Positions 40,555 through 50,886 of a DNA stretch of 64,000 nt are shown here, one piece after another; position 1 is the first letter of the stretch; the number at the start of each line of letters is the position of its first letter. The stretch comes from Rhodobacterales bacterium (lineage in GTDB: Bacteria > Pseudomonadota > Alphaproteobacteria > Rhodobacterales > Rhodobacteraceae): NCBI GenBank assembly GCA_002748285.1, contig PDSA01000018.1:1-64000 (forward strand), written 5' to 3'. The notes beneath the pieces are model-generated. The model did not search any database. It saw only the letters and a program-made list of their open reading frames with translations, and was not told the origin of the DNA. The position numbers and the translations under genes were made by a program.

Positions 40555-41661
40555 CTAACATGAAAACACCTCCAGACATGGCCGGCTGTTTTTCAGATGC
40601 CTGTAGACCAGTTTCTTTTGCTGCTTTCCGCTGGGAATGAGGCGGGCGGATCGCAAGGCTGGGTTCCATTCGGCCAATTCCGGAAAAATTGACAGAATTT
40701 CAGCGCGTGCCTCCGGTGTCAGCCCTTTGAGCGCCTGCGGACCGGTGAGCAAACTTTCACTGGGTGCGCCTTCGGCGAAGATGATTTCGTGCTGATCGAA
40801 CAGCAGGTGGAAATATTCGACCGTTTCGACCTGTTCGTCGATAAAGATACCGGGAAGGTTGATCAGCTTGATGGCCGGTACCAGAACCTCTGACACATCG
40901 AACATGCGCCGGGCGATTTTTGAACGCATCAGCATACGGTGTTGCCGCGAGACCAAAAGATCACGCTTGGGCAAGCCGTTGCCCAATGCCTCCTTAACAA
41001 TCCGAATTGGGCGCAGTTTGGTGTTTTGTGCCAGTTGCCCGGCGCTGAATTTGCGCTGCCCGATCCAGCGTATGGTTTGCGGGCCGTGATCTTTGGTCAG
41101 AACAGTATCGCCGACTCTTAGAGTTTCGATTTTTTGCAGCCCATTTGGGGTGCTGATTTCACAGCCCGCGGTAAAACATTGCGGCGTTACGAGCGAATCA
41201 TAGGGTGTATCCGGGTAATCTTCGGTCGAGATAACGGTGAGCGGCACACCAATCGGAGGAAACCCGCCAGGCTCTCCGACAAAGGCCAGTCCTTCAACCG
41301 TGCCATAAGCATCGACACCGGGTGGCTGTACCGCTTCATTGATGTTAAAGCCTTGTAGTGTATATATATTTCCGTCCGGATCCTGCACCTCAACCGTGTA
41401 TTCCGGCGTGACAACAAGCCCGGCGTCATGTGTCTCGCCGTTATAGGTGGTCTCCGAGACAAGCGTTTGGTCGGTGTCCCAATCCTCAAAACGGTCGTTG
41501 GAGGTGTCATTGATTTCAACGGCAACCCAGTTGTTGTTGTTCAGGGTGATTGTTTCACCCTCAAGCTGCGATCCATCACCCTCCCAGTACCCGGAAAGCT
41601 CCTTGCCCCCGGATACCGTTATGTTGGAAGCTTCGAGCGTGTAAACAGTGTAAGCCGACAT
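40555..41661 (-). CDS. Hint domain-containing protein (tandem copy B)
   Basis: Same length (368 aa) and nearly identical C-terminal Hint domain to 39166-40272; N-terminal half divergent; start set at MSAYTVYTLEASNITVSGG. Confidence 0.88.
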   Translation of the reverse strand: MSAYTVYTLEASNITVSGGKELSGYWEGDGSQLEGETITLNNNNWVAVEINDTSNDRFEDWDTDQTLVSETTYNGETHDAGLVVTPEYTVEVQDPDGNIYTLQGFNINEAVQPPGVDAYGTVEGLAFVGEPGGFPPIGVPLTVISTEDYPDTPYDSLVTPQCFTAGCEISTPNGLQKIETLRVGDTVLTKDHGPQTIRWIGQRKFSAGQLAQNTKLRPIRIVKEALGNGLPKRDLLVSRQHRMLMRSKIARRMFDVSEVLVPAIKLINLPGIFIDEQVETVEYFHLLFDQHEIIFAEGAPSESLLTGPQALKGLTPEARAEILSIFPELAEWNPALRSARLIPSGKQQKKLVYRHLKNSRPCLEVFSC

Positions 41662-42237
41662 GTGTTTTACTCTTAAATTTACATTCTTGGAACGTGCATG
41701 ACACCGCACAGCTAGCAGGCGATGATCTATATTCGCTTAAGAATTGGGCGCGGAGTTTAATAGAATTTTCATCGCTTGACGGGTCTTCGCCCCACCTGAA
41801 ACGCAGCTTTTGTATTGTGCCTCGGAGAGGAAAAATCGTCTAGATATTGTGTTTTTGCTCGTTTTCAGCGCGACAGGTGGTATGCCTCATCCCCAAAGCG
41901 CCTGGGTGGCCCGATTGCAGGTCACATTTTGGGTGGCGGCTTTTGCGCATTGGTCGGGCGGGTTGCTCGGATCAGGAAAATACCAATGTTTTTTGTTAAA
42001 TCCTGCTTTTAACAGGGTGCATGATGTGCAGGGCCGGGTGGCGCTGGACGGGGGCGTCTGGCCTGTCGCGGGAAAAACTTTTGAGATATGGTGTGCGGCC
42101 AGGGCGAGTGTGTGGGGTGCAACAGACATTATCAATTTTTCCAGAGACGAGGCAAAGCGGTGGATTGATCTTGCCGCCACCGACTCCGCAGTGCAAATGC
42201 GCTTGACAGCTCGGCTGTGGCGAACCAAACCTTGCCT

Positions 42238-43686
42238 ATGTTTGATCTGCGCCCTGTAGGATATGTTATTGGCCTGATGGTTGCCATTCTTGGGCTGACC
42301 ATGCTGATCCCTATGGGGTTTGATATTTATTATCAGAACGATCACTGGCCGGTCTTTTTGCAAAGCAGCCTGTTTGTAACGGCTTTCGGAGGCCTCACCG
42401 CGCTGGCCACGGCCAAGCAGTCGCGCAAGGGCTTGGGCGTGCAGCAAACCTTTTTGCTGACCACCGGGGTGTGGTTGGCGCTGCCGATCTTTGGCGCGAT
42501 TCCCTTCATGCTGGGCCCACCCGAAGCGCGGGTGGTGGATGCGTTTTTTGAGGCCATGTCGGGGCTGACCACCACCGGAGCCACCGTATTCAGCGGGCTG
42601 GATGATCTGCCCGAAGGGGTGTTGCTGTGGCGCTCCATGCTGCAATGGTTTGGCGGCATCGGCATCATTGTGGTGGCGATGGTGTTCCTGCCGGAACTGC
42701 GGATTGGGGGGATGCAGATTTTCCGCTCAGAAGCCTTTGATACCATGGGCAAAATCCTGCCCCGCGCCGCCCAGATTGCCGCGCATATTTCGCTGATCTA
42801 TCTGGGGCTGACGGTGGCCTGTTTCATCACCTATGTGGCTTTCGACATGCCCCGCTTCATGGCGCTGAACCATGCGCTGACCACCATGTCCACCGGCGGG
42901 TTTTCCACCCATGATGCGTCCTTTGGCACCTATCAGGGGGCACCGGAATATGTGGCTTCGGTCTATATGATCTTGGCCAGCCTGCCTTTCGTGCGCTATG
43001 TGCAGCTGGTAGCTGGGGTCTCGCGCCCGATTTTTACCGACAGCCAGATCCGCGCCTATCTGATGACCATCGCGACGCTGGTGCTGTGCCTGCTGGTTTA
43101 TCGGGTGGTGGTCAATCAGGACCATCTGGAACATGCATTTCGAGAAGCCCTGTTCAACGTGACCTCGATCATTTCCGGCACCGGCTATGCCAGCGTGGAT
43201 TATCAGCTCTGGGGGGCGTTCCCTGTGGTGTTGTTCTTTTTTATCGGTCTGATTGGCGGTTGTGCGGGCTCAACCGCCTGTTCGGTCAAGATATTCCGCT
43301 ATCAGCTACTGTTTTCGGCTGTTCGGGCGCAGATCGGCAAAATCCACTCGCCGCATGGGGTGTTCAGCACCCGATATGATGGACGTCCGGTGAGTGAAGA
43401 GGTTATGTCTTCGGTGATGGCGTTTTTTGTGATGTTTGTGGTCAGTGTCGGGGTGTTGTCGGTGCTGTTGGGCAGCACCGGGCTGGATTTTGTCACGTCA
43501 GTTTCCGGCGCGGCCACGGCGCTGGCCAATATCGGCCCTGGTTTGGGGGATGTGATCGGGCCGGCGGGCAATTTTTCCAGCCTCGGAGACACCGCGAAAT
43601 GGCTGCTGGCCGCAGGGATGCTGATTGGCCGGCTGGAGCTGATGGTGGTCTATATGATCCTGACGCTGAAATTCTGGCGCGGTTAG
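42238..43686 (+). CDS. trkH: Trk/Ktr potassium uptake protein TrkH
   Basis: GLTTTGATVFSGLDDLPEGVLLWRSMLQWFGGIGIIV, TTMSTGGFSTHDAS, GGCAGSTACSVKIFR, ANIGPGLGDVIGPAGNF; selectivity-filter repeats. Confidence 0.93.
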   Translation: MFDLRPVGYVIGLMVAILGLTMLIPMGFDIYYQNDHWPVFLQSSLFVTAFGGLTALATAKQSRKGLGVQQTFLLTTGVWLALPIFGAIPFMLGPPEARVVDAFFEAMSGLTTTGATVFSGLDDLPEGVLLWRSMLQWFGGIGIIVVAMVFLPELRIGGMQIFRSEAFDTMGKILPRAAQIAAHISLIYLGLTVACFITYVAFDMPRFMALNHALTTMSTGGFSTHDASFGTYQGAPEYVASVYMILASLPFVRYVQLVAGVSRPIFTDSQIRAYLMTIATLVLCLLVYRVVVNQDHLEHAFREALFNVTSIISGTGYASVDYQLWGAFPVVLFFFIGLIGGCAGSTACSVKIFRYQLLFSAVRAQIGKIHSPHGVFSTRYDGRPVSEEVMSSVMAFFVMFVVSVGVLSVLLGSTGLDFVTSVSGAATALANIGPGLGDVIGPAGNFSSLGDTAKWLLAAGMLIGRLELMVVYMILTLKFWRG

Positions 43687-43698
43687 AGCGATTTCTCC

Positions 43699-44370
43699 CT
43701 AAAACCACGGCAAAAGCCGCCCGGCGCGAGCCTGATAATCGGTATATTCTGTGCCGAATTGCTGCACCATCATCGCTTCTTCTTTGGGGATGCGCAGAAT
43801 ACACATGGCAGCAAAGGCCGGGATCACCAGCAGCCCGGCAATGCCGTTTTGCAACAGCAAACCCTGCGAGAACGCCGCAACCCAGATCGCGCTATACATC
43901 GGGTGACGTATCTTACGATAGATGCCGGTGGTGACCAGCGTATGCTGTTCGCGCAATTCCAGGCCGGGGCTCCAATTGCGGCCCAGATCGGCATGGCTGC
44001 GCCAGAACAGCCACAGATAGGGCAGTTGCAGCAGCGCACCCAGAATGCTGGCCCAGAGGGGCAGCTGGTAATCGGCAAAATTCATCACCGGAGCCACCAG
44101 ATAAAGCAGCGGCAAAACCATCATGGTGGCAAACATCGCGGTTAGCACGATGGTCTCTGCGCGGTCATTATGGCTGTCGGTGATGGTGTTTTGCCGGTTT
44201 TGCATCGTATAGGGCATTCGGATCAAAACGCTGAGCAAAAAACCCGCCAGCCAGACCATATGTTCCCAGCGAAATTTCTGCCAGCCCAGACTGATACCGA
44301 TTAATATGAGGACGATAAACCCCAATGCTATGGCGATTGATCTGTCCTTAAGCAGTTTTTCATCCTGCAT
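43699..44370 (-). CDS. Isoprenylcysteine carboxyl methyltransferase-like membrane methyltransferase
   Basis: Multi-TM; ELREQHTLVTTGIYRKIRHPMYSAIWVAAFSQGLLLQN, RIPKEEAMMVQQFGTEYTDYQAR. Confidence 0.85.
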   Translation of the reverse strand: MQDEKLLKDRSIAIALGFIVLILIGISLGWQKFRWEHMVWLAGFLLSVLIRMPYTMQNRQNTITDSHNDRAETIVLTAMFATMMVLPLLYLVAPVMNFADYQLPLWASILGALLQLPYLWLFWRSHADLGRNWSPGLELREQHTLVTTGIYRKIRHPMYSAIWVAAFSQGLLLQNGIAGLLVIPAFAAMCILRIPKEEAMMVQQFGTEYTDYQARAGRLLPWF

Positions 44371-44519
44371 CCCGCACCTCTTATCCGTTGATGTGAAAGG
44401 GCTGGCGCAGATCGGCTGGCAATTCTGGAGGCAGGCTAGCAGCTCTGATGGCGGGGTTCAATAACGCTTCAGGGCCCGCGCGGGGCCCTGAAATCATGCG
44501 TTTGGGATGTAGTGGCCGC

Positions 44520-46265
44520 TCAGTTCCAGCATTGCACCAGCACGGTCAGATCACGGCCCAGATCGGTCAGATCTTCGGGGGCCATGGCGCCAACCGATTG
44601 ATGCACGGAAATGCTGATGCCGTTCTCGGCCAGAATTTCCCCCAGTGCTTCGGCGCTGAGCGCGAAATTGACATTGCCGGGCAGGGCTTTGCCATTCCCC
44701 TGCACTTTGGGCAGCAACATGCCCAGCACCCGGCCGCCCATATCAAACACCGGCCCGCCCACATCGCCATCTTGCGTGTTCAGCATCAGGCGGCGCAGCT
44801 GTGGTTCTCCGTTCAGCCCGCGAATGTCAGACAACCGGCCAAAGGTCATGGTCGCCGCGCCCAATGCGCCCTCATAGGAATACCCAGCCACGGCCACTTC
44901 GGAATTCAGCCGTGGCACCTGACTGCGGAAATCAGCATGGGCATCGGGAAACAGGTTCTGGCCCGGGCTCAGCAGGGCGATGCCCAGAGCCTCATCGGCA
45001 AAAGACACCTTGGCCGCGAACCCATCCAGCGTGATGCGCTGACAGTTCTGTACTGCGTCATAGGTGGTCAGCGCCTTGCCCGCGCCATCGACATAAAAAC
45101 CCGAGCGCGACAGGCTGGGTTGGCGGATTTCCAGCCCGGCCAGCAAATCAATGCGTTGTTCTTGGTGATGCGCCCCCAGACTGTCATCCAGCGCGGTCTC
45201 GCCGATGGCTTTAAAGCTGGCCTTCATCGCCTTGACCACATGGGCGCGGCGTTTTTCATCATTTTGCGGCCAGATCAGGGTAAAGCCCTTGATCATCCCG
45301 CCTTTGAGCGCAGCATAGGTGTAGGAATGGATCTTGTCATTCTGACCGCTCAGCTCAAAGCTGGATTTCTTGCGCTCACGCGCCCCCTGCATCGGTACGA
45401 TTTCCAGAGTCTGCATGATGTCATACAGCCCAAACAGGCTATCCTGATCGCCGGCTTGCGAGATCAGCAGCACTTTGACACCGCTATCGGTTTTGGAATC
45501 GTAATGCACAAAAGGCGGCTCGTATCGGCCAAACCCAACCAGCGCGGTGGGCATGTCAATCTCGATCCCGGCCTGCTCATCCAGAACCGTTTTCATGCCA
45601 ATGCTGGACAGCACTCGCGTATAGGATTTCACCAACTCATCGCGCTGTTTGCTGGTCAGAATGCCGGTGGGCTCATAGCCCATATGCTGTTGATAAGCGG
45701 CCATCGAACGTCTTGTGCCGCGGCCAAAGGCACCATCAATGGCGGCGTTATAAAACCCCTCCCATTGCAGGGCGGTTTGCAGCAATTTGCGCTGCTCGCG
45801 GCTCAGCTTTTGTTCGCTTCTGCGGGCCTGTTTCGGGGTTTCATCCGGCAGGGCCGCAGGCTGAGGGGCGGCTGTGTTGCTGTCTGCAACCGGGGGCGTA
45901 ACGGCCACCGGGGGTTGCAGGCGGGTATTGGCACCGACCGGCCAGAATTGCTGGCGAAAGGTTTTGCCATCAACCACAAAGCTGTCCCGTGGGATCAGAT
46001 TTTCGCGGCGCAGCTGGAGGCGGCGCAGTCTCGCCCCCTCTTCGGTGAACGGGCCAAGCACGATCGCATACCAGCCCGAGCCAATGGCAAAGCCGTTCAC
46101 GTTCTGAAATACGCCGGCATAAGCCTGCGAGCGGCTTTTGGCCTGACGCAAAGAAGGCTGCGCTTCGATCTGAATCCATGAATTCTGCGTGGTTTGTTGC
46201 GCCTCAACGCTGGCGGCAAAGTTCGCCATGACGGCAAACATCACCCAAAAGAAAAACTGTTTCAT
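44520..46265 (-). CDS. Exported trypsin-like serine protease with SPOR-like and peptidoglycan-binding domains
   Basis: Signal peptide MKQFFFWVMFAVMANFAASVEAQ; PG-binding REQRKLLQTALQWEGFYNAAIDGAFGRGTRRSMAAYQQHMGYEPTG; C-terminal protease-like NTQDGDVGGPVFDMGGRVLGML. Confidence 0.75.
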   Translation of the reverse strand: MKQFFFWVMFAVMANFAASVEAQQTTQNSWIQIEAQPSLRQAKSRSQAYAGVFQNVNGFAIGSGWYAIVLGPFTEEGARLRRLQLRRENLIPRDSFVVDGKTFRQQFWPVGANTRLQPPVAVTPPVADSNTAAPQPAALPDETPKQARRSEQKLSREQRKLLQTALQWEGFYNAAIDGAFGRGTRRSMAAYQQHMGYEPTGILTSKQRDELVKSYTRVLSSIGMKTVLDEQAGIEIDMPTALVGFGRYEPPFVHYDSKTDSGVKVLLISQAGDQDSLFGLYDIMQTLEIVPMQGARERKKSSFELSGQNDKIHSYTYAALKGGMIKGFTLIWPQNDEKRRAHVVKAMKASFKAIGETALDDSLGAHHQEQRIDLLAGLEIRQPSLSRSGFYVDGAGKALTTYDAVQNCQRITLDGFAAKVSFADEALGIALLSPGQNLFPDAHADFRSQVPRLNSEVAVAGYSYEGALGAATMTFGRLSDIRGLNGEPQLRRLMLNTQDGDVGGPVFDMGGRVLGMLLPKVQGNGKALPGNVNFALSAEALGEILAENGISISVHQSVGAMAPEDLTDLGRDLTVLVQCWN

Positions 46266-46401
46266 TACCCCTCCTGTTCGCTTCTGCCGGGCAGCTTCCC
46301 CTTGCCCTTTGCGAGTCACTGAACTTCTCATTAGCGCCCTGTGCCGGGCTTTGCACCCAAAATATCGCATTACCGGGCCAAACCGGCCCCAAATGTGGTA
46401 A

Positions 46402-47706
46402 TCAACCCTCATTCAGACGGTCCAGACGCGCCCGCACCGATAACCCATGCGCTTGCAGGCTCTCGGAAATCGCCAGAGTTTCGGCCGCCGGGCCGATGGC
46501 GGCCAGCGATTGCGGGCTCATTTTTGACAGCGTGGTGCGTTTGAGGAAATCCATCACCGAAAGGCCAGAGGAAAATCGGGCCGAGCGCGCCGTGGGCAGC
46601 ACATGGTTTGGCCCGCCGACATAATCACCGATTGCTTCGGGCGTCCAGGCACCGATGAAAATCGCCCCGGCATGGTTGATTTTCTCGGCCATGGCTTCGG
46701 CATCGTGCAGGCACAGTTCCAGATGCTCGGGCGCGATCCGGTCGGAAAGTTCTGCGGCCTGATCCATGTTCTGCACGGTGATCACCGCCCCGAATTCCTG
46801 CCAGCTGGCGCGGGCAATCTCGCGCCGTTCAAGGCTTTGCAGACGGGTGTCAACCGCCGCCGCCACCGCCTGACCAAACGCGGCATCATCGGTGATCAGA
46901 ATCGCCTGCGCACTGGCATCATGTTCGGCCTGGCTGAGCAGATCAACCGCGATCCAATCCGGGTCATTGTCTTTATCGGCAATCACCAGAATTTCGCTGG
47001 GTCCGGCGATCATATCAATCCCGACCTTGCCAAAAACCCGCCGTTTGGCGGCGGCGACAAACGCATTGCCGGGGCCGGTGATTTTATCCACCGGAGCAAT
47101 GGTTTGTGTGCCATAGGCCAGTGCGGCAATTGCCTGAGCGCCGCCGATTTTATAAATCTCATCCACCCCAGCGATTTTCGCCGCCAGCAGCACCAGCGGG
47201 TTACATTTCCCATCCGGGGTAGGCACGGCAATCGCCAGCCGTTTGACTCCGGCGACTTTGGCAGGGATGGCGTTCATCAACACGCTGGAGGGGTAGGACG
47301 CCAGCCCGCCCGGCACATAAAGCCCCGCCGCCGACACCGGCCCCCAGCGCCAGCCCAAAGTCGCGCCGCTATCATCCGTCCAGCTGGCGTCTTGGGGCAG
47401 CTGGCGGCTGTGATAGGCGTGGATGCGCTCGGCGGCCAGTTCCAGCGCAGCGCGTTCGGGGGCGGGGACTTTGGCGCATTCGGCTTCGATTTCGGCGGGC
47501 GTAAAGGCCATGCTCTGCGGGGTCAGCCGCACGCGGTCGAATTTCTCGGTTAGCTCCAGCACCGCCGCATCGCCACGGGCGCGCACATCGGAGATGATCT
47601 CGGCAACCACCGCATCCACATCCGGGGAATCTTCGCGTTTGGTGGCCAGAAAGGCGGTGAATTGGGCCTGAAAATCGGCCTGTTCTATGTTCAGGAAAAT
47701 CGGCAA
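46402..47706 (-). CDS. hisD: Histidinol dehydrogenase
   Basis: YVPGGLASYPSSVLMNAIPAKVAGV, KITGPGNAFVAAAKRRVFGKVGIDMIAGPSEILVIAD, GPNHVLPTARSARFSSGLSVMDF; probable TTG start. Confidence 0.95.
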   Translation of the reverse strand: MPIFLNIEQADFQAQFTAFLATKREDSPDVDAVVAEIISDVRARGDAAVLELTEKFDRVRLTPQSMAFTPAEIEAECAKVPAPERAALELAAERIHAYHSRQLPQDASWTDDSGATLGWRWGPVSAAGLYVPGGLASYPSSVLMNAIPAKVAGVKRLAIAVPTPDGKCNPLVLLAAKIAGVDEIYKIGGAQAIAALAYGTQTIAPVDKITGPGNAFVAAAKRRVFGKVGIDMIAGPSEILVIADKDNDPDWIAVDLLSQAEHDASAQAILITDDAAFGQAVAAAVDTRLQSLERREIARASWQEFGAVITVQNMDQAAELSDRIAPEHLELCLHDAEAMAEKINHAGAIFIGAWTPEAIGDYVGGPNHVLPTARSARFSSGLSVMDFLKRTTLSKMSPQSLAAIGPAAETLAISESLQAHGLSVRARLDRLNEG

Positions 47707-47710
47707 AGGT

Positions 47711-48190
47711 CTATTCCGGGTGTTGTGGGCGTGAATGTGAGGGCGCGATATAGGGGCGGGTGACATCCTGAAGGCTCAGATCAAGGCATTCGACATTCAG
47801 CCGGATCGCCCCATCCCCGGCAAAGGTCAGGATCAGCCCCCCGGTGCCATCCGCGCCGGGTTCAAAATCGAGCGACAGCAGCGACAGGATGGTATCGGCA
47901 TCGCCGCGCTGGATGCCTTGGGATTGCACCGACATCACATCATGGATCAGCAGCACCGACTGCACCCGCTCATAGGGGCGTTTGCGTTTCTCGGCATTGG
48001 CGCTGTCCTCCCAACGAAACCGGTTGAGCAGCAGGGCAAAGCGGCGCTGCGCCGGTTGCCAGCTGATCTCATTGGCCGGCAGCACCGCATCCTGCACCAA
48101 GGCCGCCAGCACTTTCAGATCATCGTCATCACGGGCCAGCAGGCGCAGGGGGGATTCGCGGACGTCTTCAAAACGTGCGTCTTCAACCAT
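47711..48190 (-). CDS. DUF2948-family protein
   Basis: [47 protein letters not shown], between hisD and murA. Confidence 0.82.
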   Translation of the reverse strand: MVEDARFEDVRESPLRLLARDDDDLKVLAALVQDAVLPANEISWQPAQRRFALLLNRFRWEDSANAEKRKRPYERVQSVLLIHDVMSVQSQGIQRGDADTILSLLSLDFEPGADGTGGLILTFAGDGAIRLNVECLDLSLQDVTRPYIAPSHSRPQHPE

Positions 48191-49454
48191 GGTCGTGGAT
48201 CCGCTCGACCGTGGCCCCGACTCCGCGCAGTTTGGCCACAACATGTTCATAGCCGCGGTCCAGATGGTAAACCCGGCTGACCACCGTATCGCCTTTGGCC
48301 GCCAGACCGGCCAGAATCAGCGACACCGAGGCCCGCAGATCCGTGGCCATCACCGGCGCGCCTTTCAGCTGTTTCACCCCGGTCACTGTGGCCAGCCCGC
48401 CATGGACCTCGATATCGGCCCCCATGCGGATCAGCTCGGGCGCGTGCATGAAGCGGTTTTCGAAAATCTTTTCCTCAAGATGGCTGACCCCTTGGGCGGT
48501 GCAAAGCAGCGCCATCATTTGCGCCTGCAAATCGGTGGGAAAGCCGGGAAACGGTTCGGTCACCACATCCACCGCCTTGATCGGTCCGCCATGGCGTTTG
48601 ACCAGCAGGCCGTTTTTGGTCTGGCTAACGTCGATCCCGGCCTGATCCAGCTTCTCGACAAAAGCGCCGATCAGATCCAGCCGCCCGCCCAGCAGTTCGA
48701 CTTCGCCGCCGGCAATGGCGGGGGCCAGCATATAGGTGCCCAGCTCGATCCGGTCGGTGATCACCGGATGGGTGGCTCCGTGCAGACGCTCAACGCCATC
48801 AATGGTGATGCTGGAGCTGCCGTCGCCGCTGATCTGGGCCCCCATCTTGCGCAAACAATCCGCCAGATCGACGATTTCGGGTTCACGGGCCGCGTTGTTG
48901 ATCACCGTGCTGCCTTTGGCCAGGGTCGCGGCCATCATGATGTTTTCCGTCGCCCCGACCGAGGCAAACGGGAAGTCAATCACCGCCCCTTTCAGCCCCT
49001 TGGGGGCGCGGGCGTGCAGATAGCCCTCTTTCAGCTCGATCTCGGCCCCCATGGCTTCGAGCGCGTGGATGTGGATATCCATTGGCCGTGCGCCAATCGC
49101 ACAGCCCCCGGGCAGGGACACCGTGGCTTGACCATGGCGGGCCAGCAACGGCCCCAGCACCAGATTTGAGGCGCGCATTTTGCGCACGATGTCATAATGG
49201 GCCAGCGGATTGTCGGCCTTGTGGCTGGACAGGATGATCACATGTCCGTCATCCAGGGTGGACACTTCGGCCCCCAGTGATTCGAGCAGCTGGGTCATGG
49301 TGGCAATGTCTGAAAGCCGCGGCGCGTTGGTCAGCGTCAGCGGTTCTTCGGAAAGCAAGGTGGCGGGCATCAGCGCCAGGCAGGCGTTTTTCGCCCCTGC
49401 AATTGGAATTTGGCCTTTGAGCGCGCCGCCACCTGTTACAACTATCGAATCCAT
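48183..49454 (-). CDS. murA: UDP-N-acetylglucosamine 1-carboxyvinyltransferase
   Basis: [72 protein letters not shown]. Confidence 0.96.
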   Translation of the reverse strand: MDSIVVTGGGALKGQIPIAGAKNACLALMPATLLSEEPLTLTNAPRLSDIATMTQLLESLGAEVSTLDDGHVIILSSHKADNPLAHYDIVRKMRASNLVLGPLLARHGQATVSLPGGCAIGARPMDIHIHALEAMGAEIELKEGYLHARAPKGLKGAVIDFPFASVGATENIMMAATLAKGSTVINNAAREPEIVDLADCLRKMGAQISGDGSSSITIDGVERLHGATHPVITDRIELGTYMLAPAIAGGEVELLGGRLDLIGAFVEKLDQAGIDVSQTKNGLLVKRHGGPIKAVDVVTEPFPGFPTDLQAQMMALLCTAQGVSHLEEKIFENRFMHAPELIRMGADIEVHGGLATVTGVKQLKGAPVMATDLRASVSLILAGLAAKGDTVVSRVYHLDRGYEHVVAKLRGVGATVERIHDHG

Positions 49455-49456
49455 CT

Positions 49457-49642
49457 CTACTCGGCCTTTCCTTGGTCGCGATTTACCGGCGCTTTGCGGG
49501 CCCGAAGCTGGGCTTTGCGCCGTTTCATGTTCTCTTTGAGCGCGGCTTTCAGGCGTTTCTCGCGGTCTGATTGTATTTGCGCTTTGCCAGAGGGGCCGGA
49601 ACTGGTTTTTTCCGGGTTTTTATCGCTTGTTTTCTGTTTCAT
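49457..49642 (-). CDS. Small basic conserved hypothetical protein
   Basis: 61 aa, [26 protein letters not shown]; immediately upstream of murA. Confidence 0.7.
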   Translation of the reverse strand: MKQKTSDKNPEKTSSGPSGKAQIQSDREKRLKAALKENMKRRKAQLRARKAPVNRDQGKAE

Positions 49643-49729
49643 AGGCCACTGTCTATAGAACTGTCGGGTTTTGGTCCAGATTGCGCTTGCGTCAAATGTA
49701 AAATAGCCCTATTGAGCCCCTCACCGGAG

Positions 49730-49804
<75 letters not shown>

Positions 49805-49923
49805 TTTTCCCAAGACTTTGTTTTTAAAGAAAATAGCCCGTCTGGTGGTCTGCGTTTGTGATTGTTTTACCGCGGGAAAATACCCAGTTCAGTGCGGCGC
49901 ACTGATTCTGCTCTTGCCTGCGC

Positions 49924-50745
49924 CTATCGTCTGGCCGACCAACTGGCTGAGGCGTGTTTTCGGGTGTAAAATTCGCCCATCAGGCCAATCATGATCAGGA
50001 CGACTCCCAAAATCAGCGGATAGCTGATCGAGGTGTAATGCGGGTTGTAATTCAAAAAGGTAAAGCCGCGGGCCTGATCAATGCTATGAAACAGCGGGTT
50101 CCAGTCAAACAGATTGCGCCGTTCGGGCGGTAAGTTGTTGGCCAGAAACATTTTGCCCGAGGCAATCATGTTGGCGCGTGAGTAAACCGACGAAGCCACC
50201 CCGACAAAGGCTGGAAACCAGGGCTTGGCGGCCAGAAACACCATCCCGATCGCCACCCCAGTGAACCATGCCACCAGCAACATGCCCATCGCCCGCACCG
50301 GATCGAGGATGTAAACTGGGGTAAAGGCCACATGATAGACGAACAGCACCACAAACAACGATAATATCTGGATATAGAGCGACCCAAGGGCCGCCGCGCT
50401 GATCGCAACCAGCGTGTTCATCGGCGCGTGTTTCATCATCGGCGAGGCCGGCCCTTCTGATCCCACAACCGCGCCTAGTGCCTTGATGTGGGTCAGAAAC
50501 AGGAAAATGCCGGACATGATGTAAATCAGGAAATCACCGCGCACCGCCAGCGATTTCAGCCCCAAAATCGAGAACATGACGTAAAACGCCATCACGAAAA
50601 CCACGGTTTGCAAAATGTTCATGAACAGCGCCATAAAGGCATTGCCATGGCTTTGCCGCACACTGCGGACCGTGGCGTGATAGACCAGTTCGGCCAGCCT
50701 CAGGCCCGAGGAGAGGGTGCTCTGGTTGGTTTTATACTCAAACAT
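49924..50745 (-). CDS. ABC-2 type (polysaccharide export-like) transporter permease
   Basis: 273 aa, 6 TM segments; HGNAFMALFMNILQTVVFVMAFYVMFSILG, DWNPLFHSIDQARGFTFLNYNPHYTSISYPL. Confidence 0.82.
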   Translation of the reverse strand: MFEYKTNQSTLSSGLRLAELVYHATVRSVRQSHGNAFMALFMNILQTVVFVMAFYVMFSILGLKSLAVRGDFLIYIMSGIFLFLTHIKALGAVVGSEGPASPMMKHAPMNTLVAISAAALGSLYIQILSLFVVLFVYHVAFTPVYILDPVRAMGMLLVAWFTGVAIGMVFLAAKPWFPAFVGVASSVYSRANMIASGKMFLANNLPPERRNLFDWNPLFHSIDQARGFTFLNYNPHYTSISYPLILGVVLIMIGLMGEFYTRKHASASWSARR

Positions 50746-50886
50746 GGGCGTTCTGACCTGCTGATGGCTGCTGTTTGACCGTTATGACAAGAAATTCTTG
50801 CTGTTTCTTTACCGTAGCATCATAAAAGGCAGATAAAGATAATACAATAACTGCGCAGATAGCAGGCAAATCAAGGAGAGCGAGCT

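Larger units (their letters stand above)
39166..41790. repeat. Tandem duplication, 1389-bp period, including coding and upstream sequence
   Basis: Starts (40272/41661) and stops (39166/40555) both offset by exactly 1389 bp; upstream blocks TTCGCTTAAGGATTGAGCGCGGATTTTATTACAATTTTCA and TTCGCTTAAGAATTGGGCGCGGAGTTTAATAGAATTTTCA also correspond. Confidence 0.85.

Noticed and set aside
40310-40669. 119-aa minus-strand ORF between the Hint genes
   Set aside because: Overlaps the 3' end of Hint copy B and the duplicated upstream region; no coding signal.
41810-42259. 149-aa plus-strand ORF before trkH
   Set aside because: No motifs, and overlaps the trkH start; the region is more likely non-coding.
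44468-44492. TTCAGGGCCC/GGGCCCTGAA hairpin after the protease gene
   Set aside because: Probable terminator-like structure but no T-tract on the relevant strand; too ordinary to call separately.
44448-46181. 577-aa plus-strand ORF
   Set aside because: Antisense of the exported protease/PG-binding gene.
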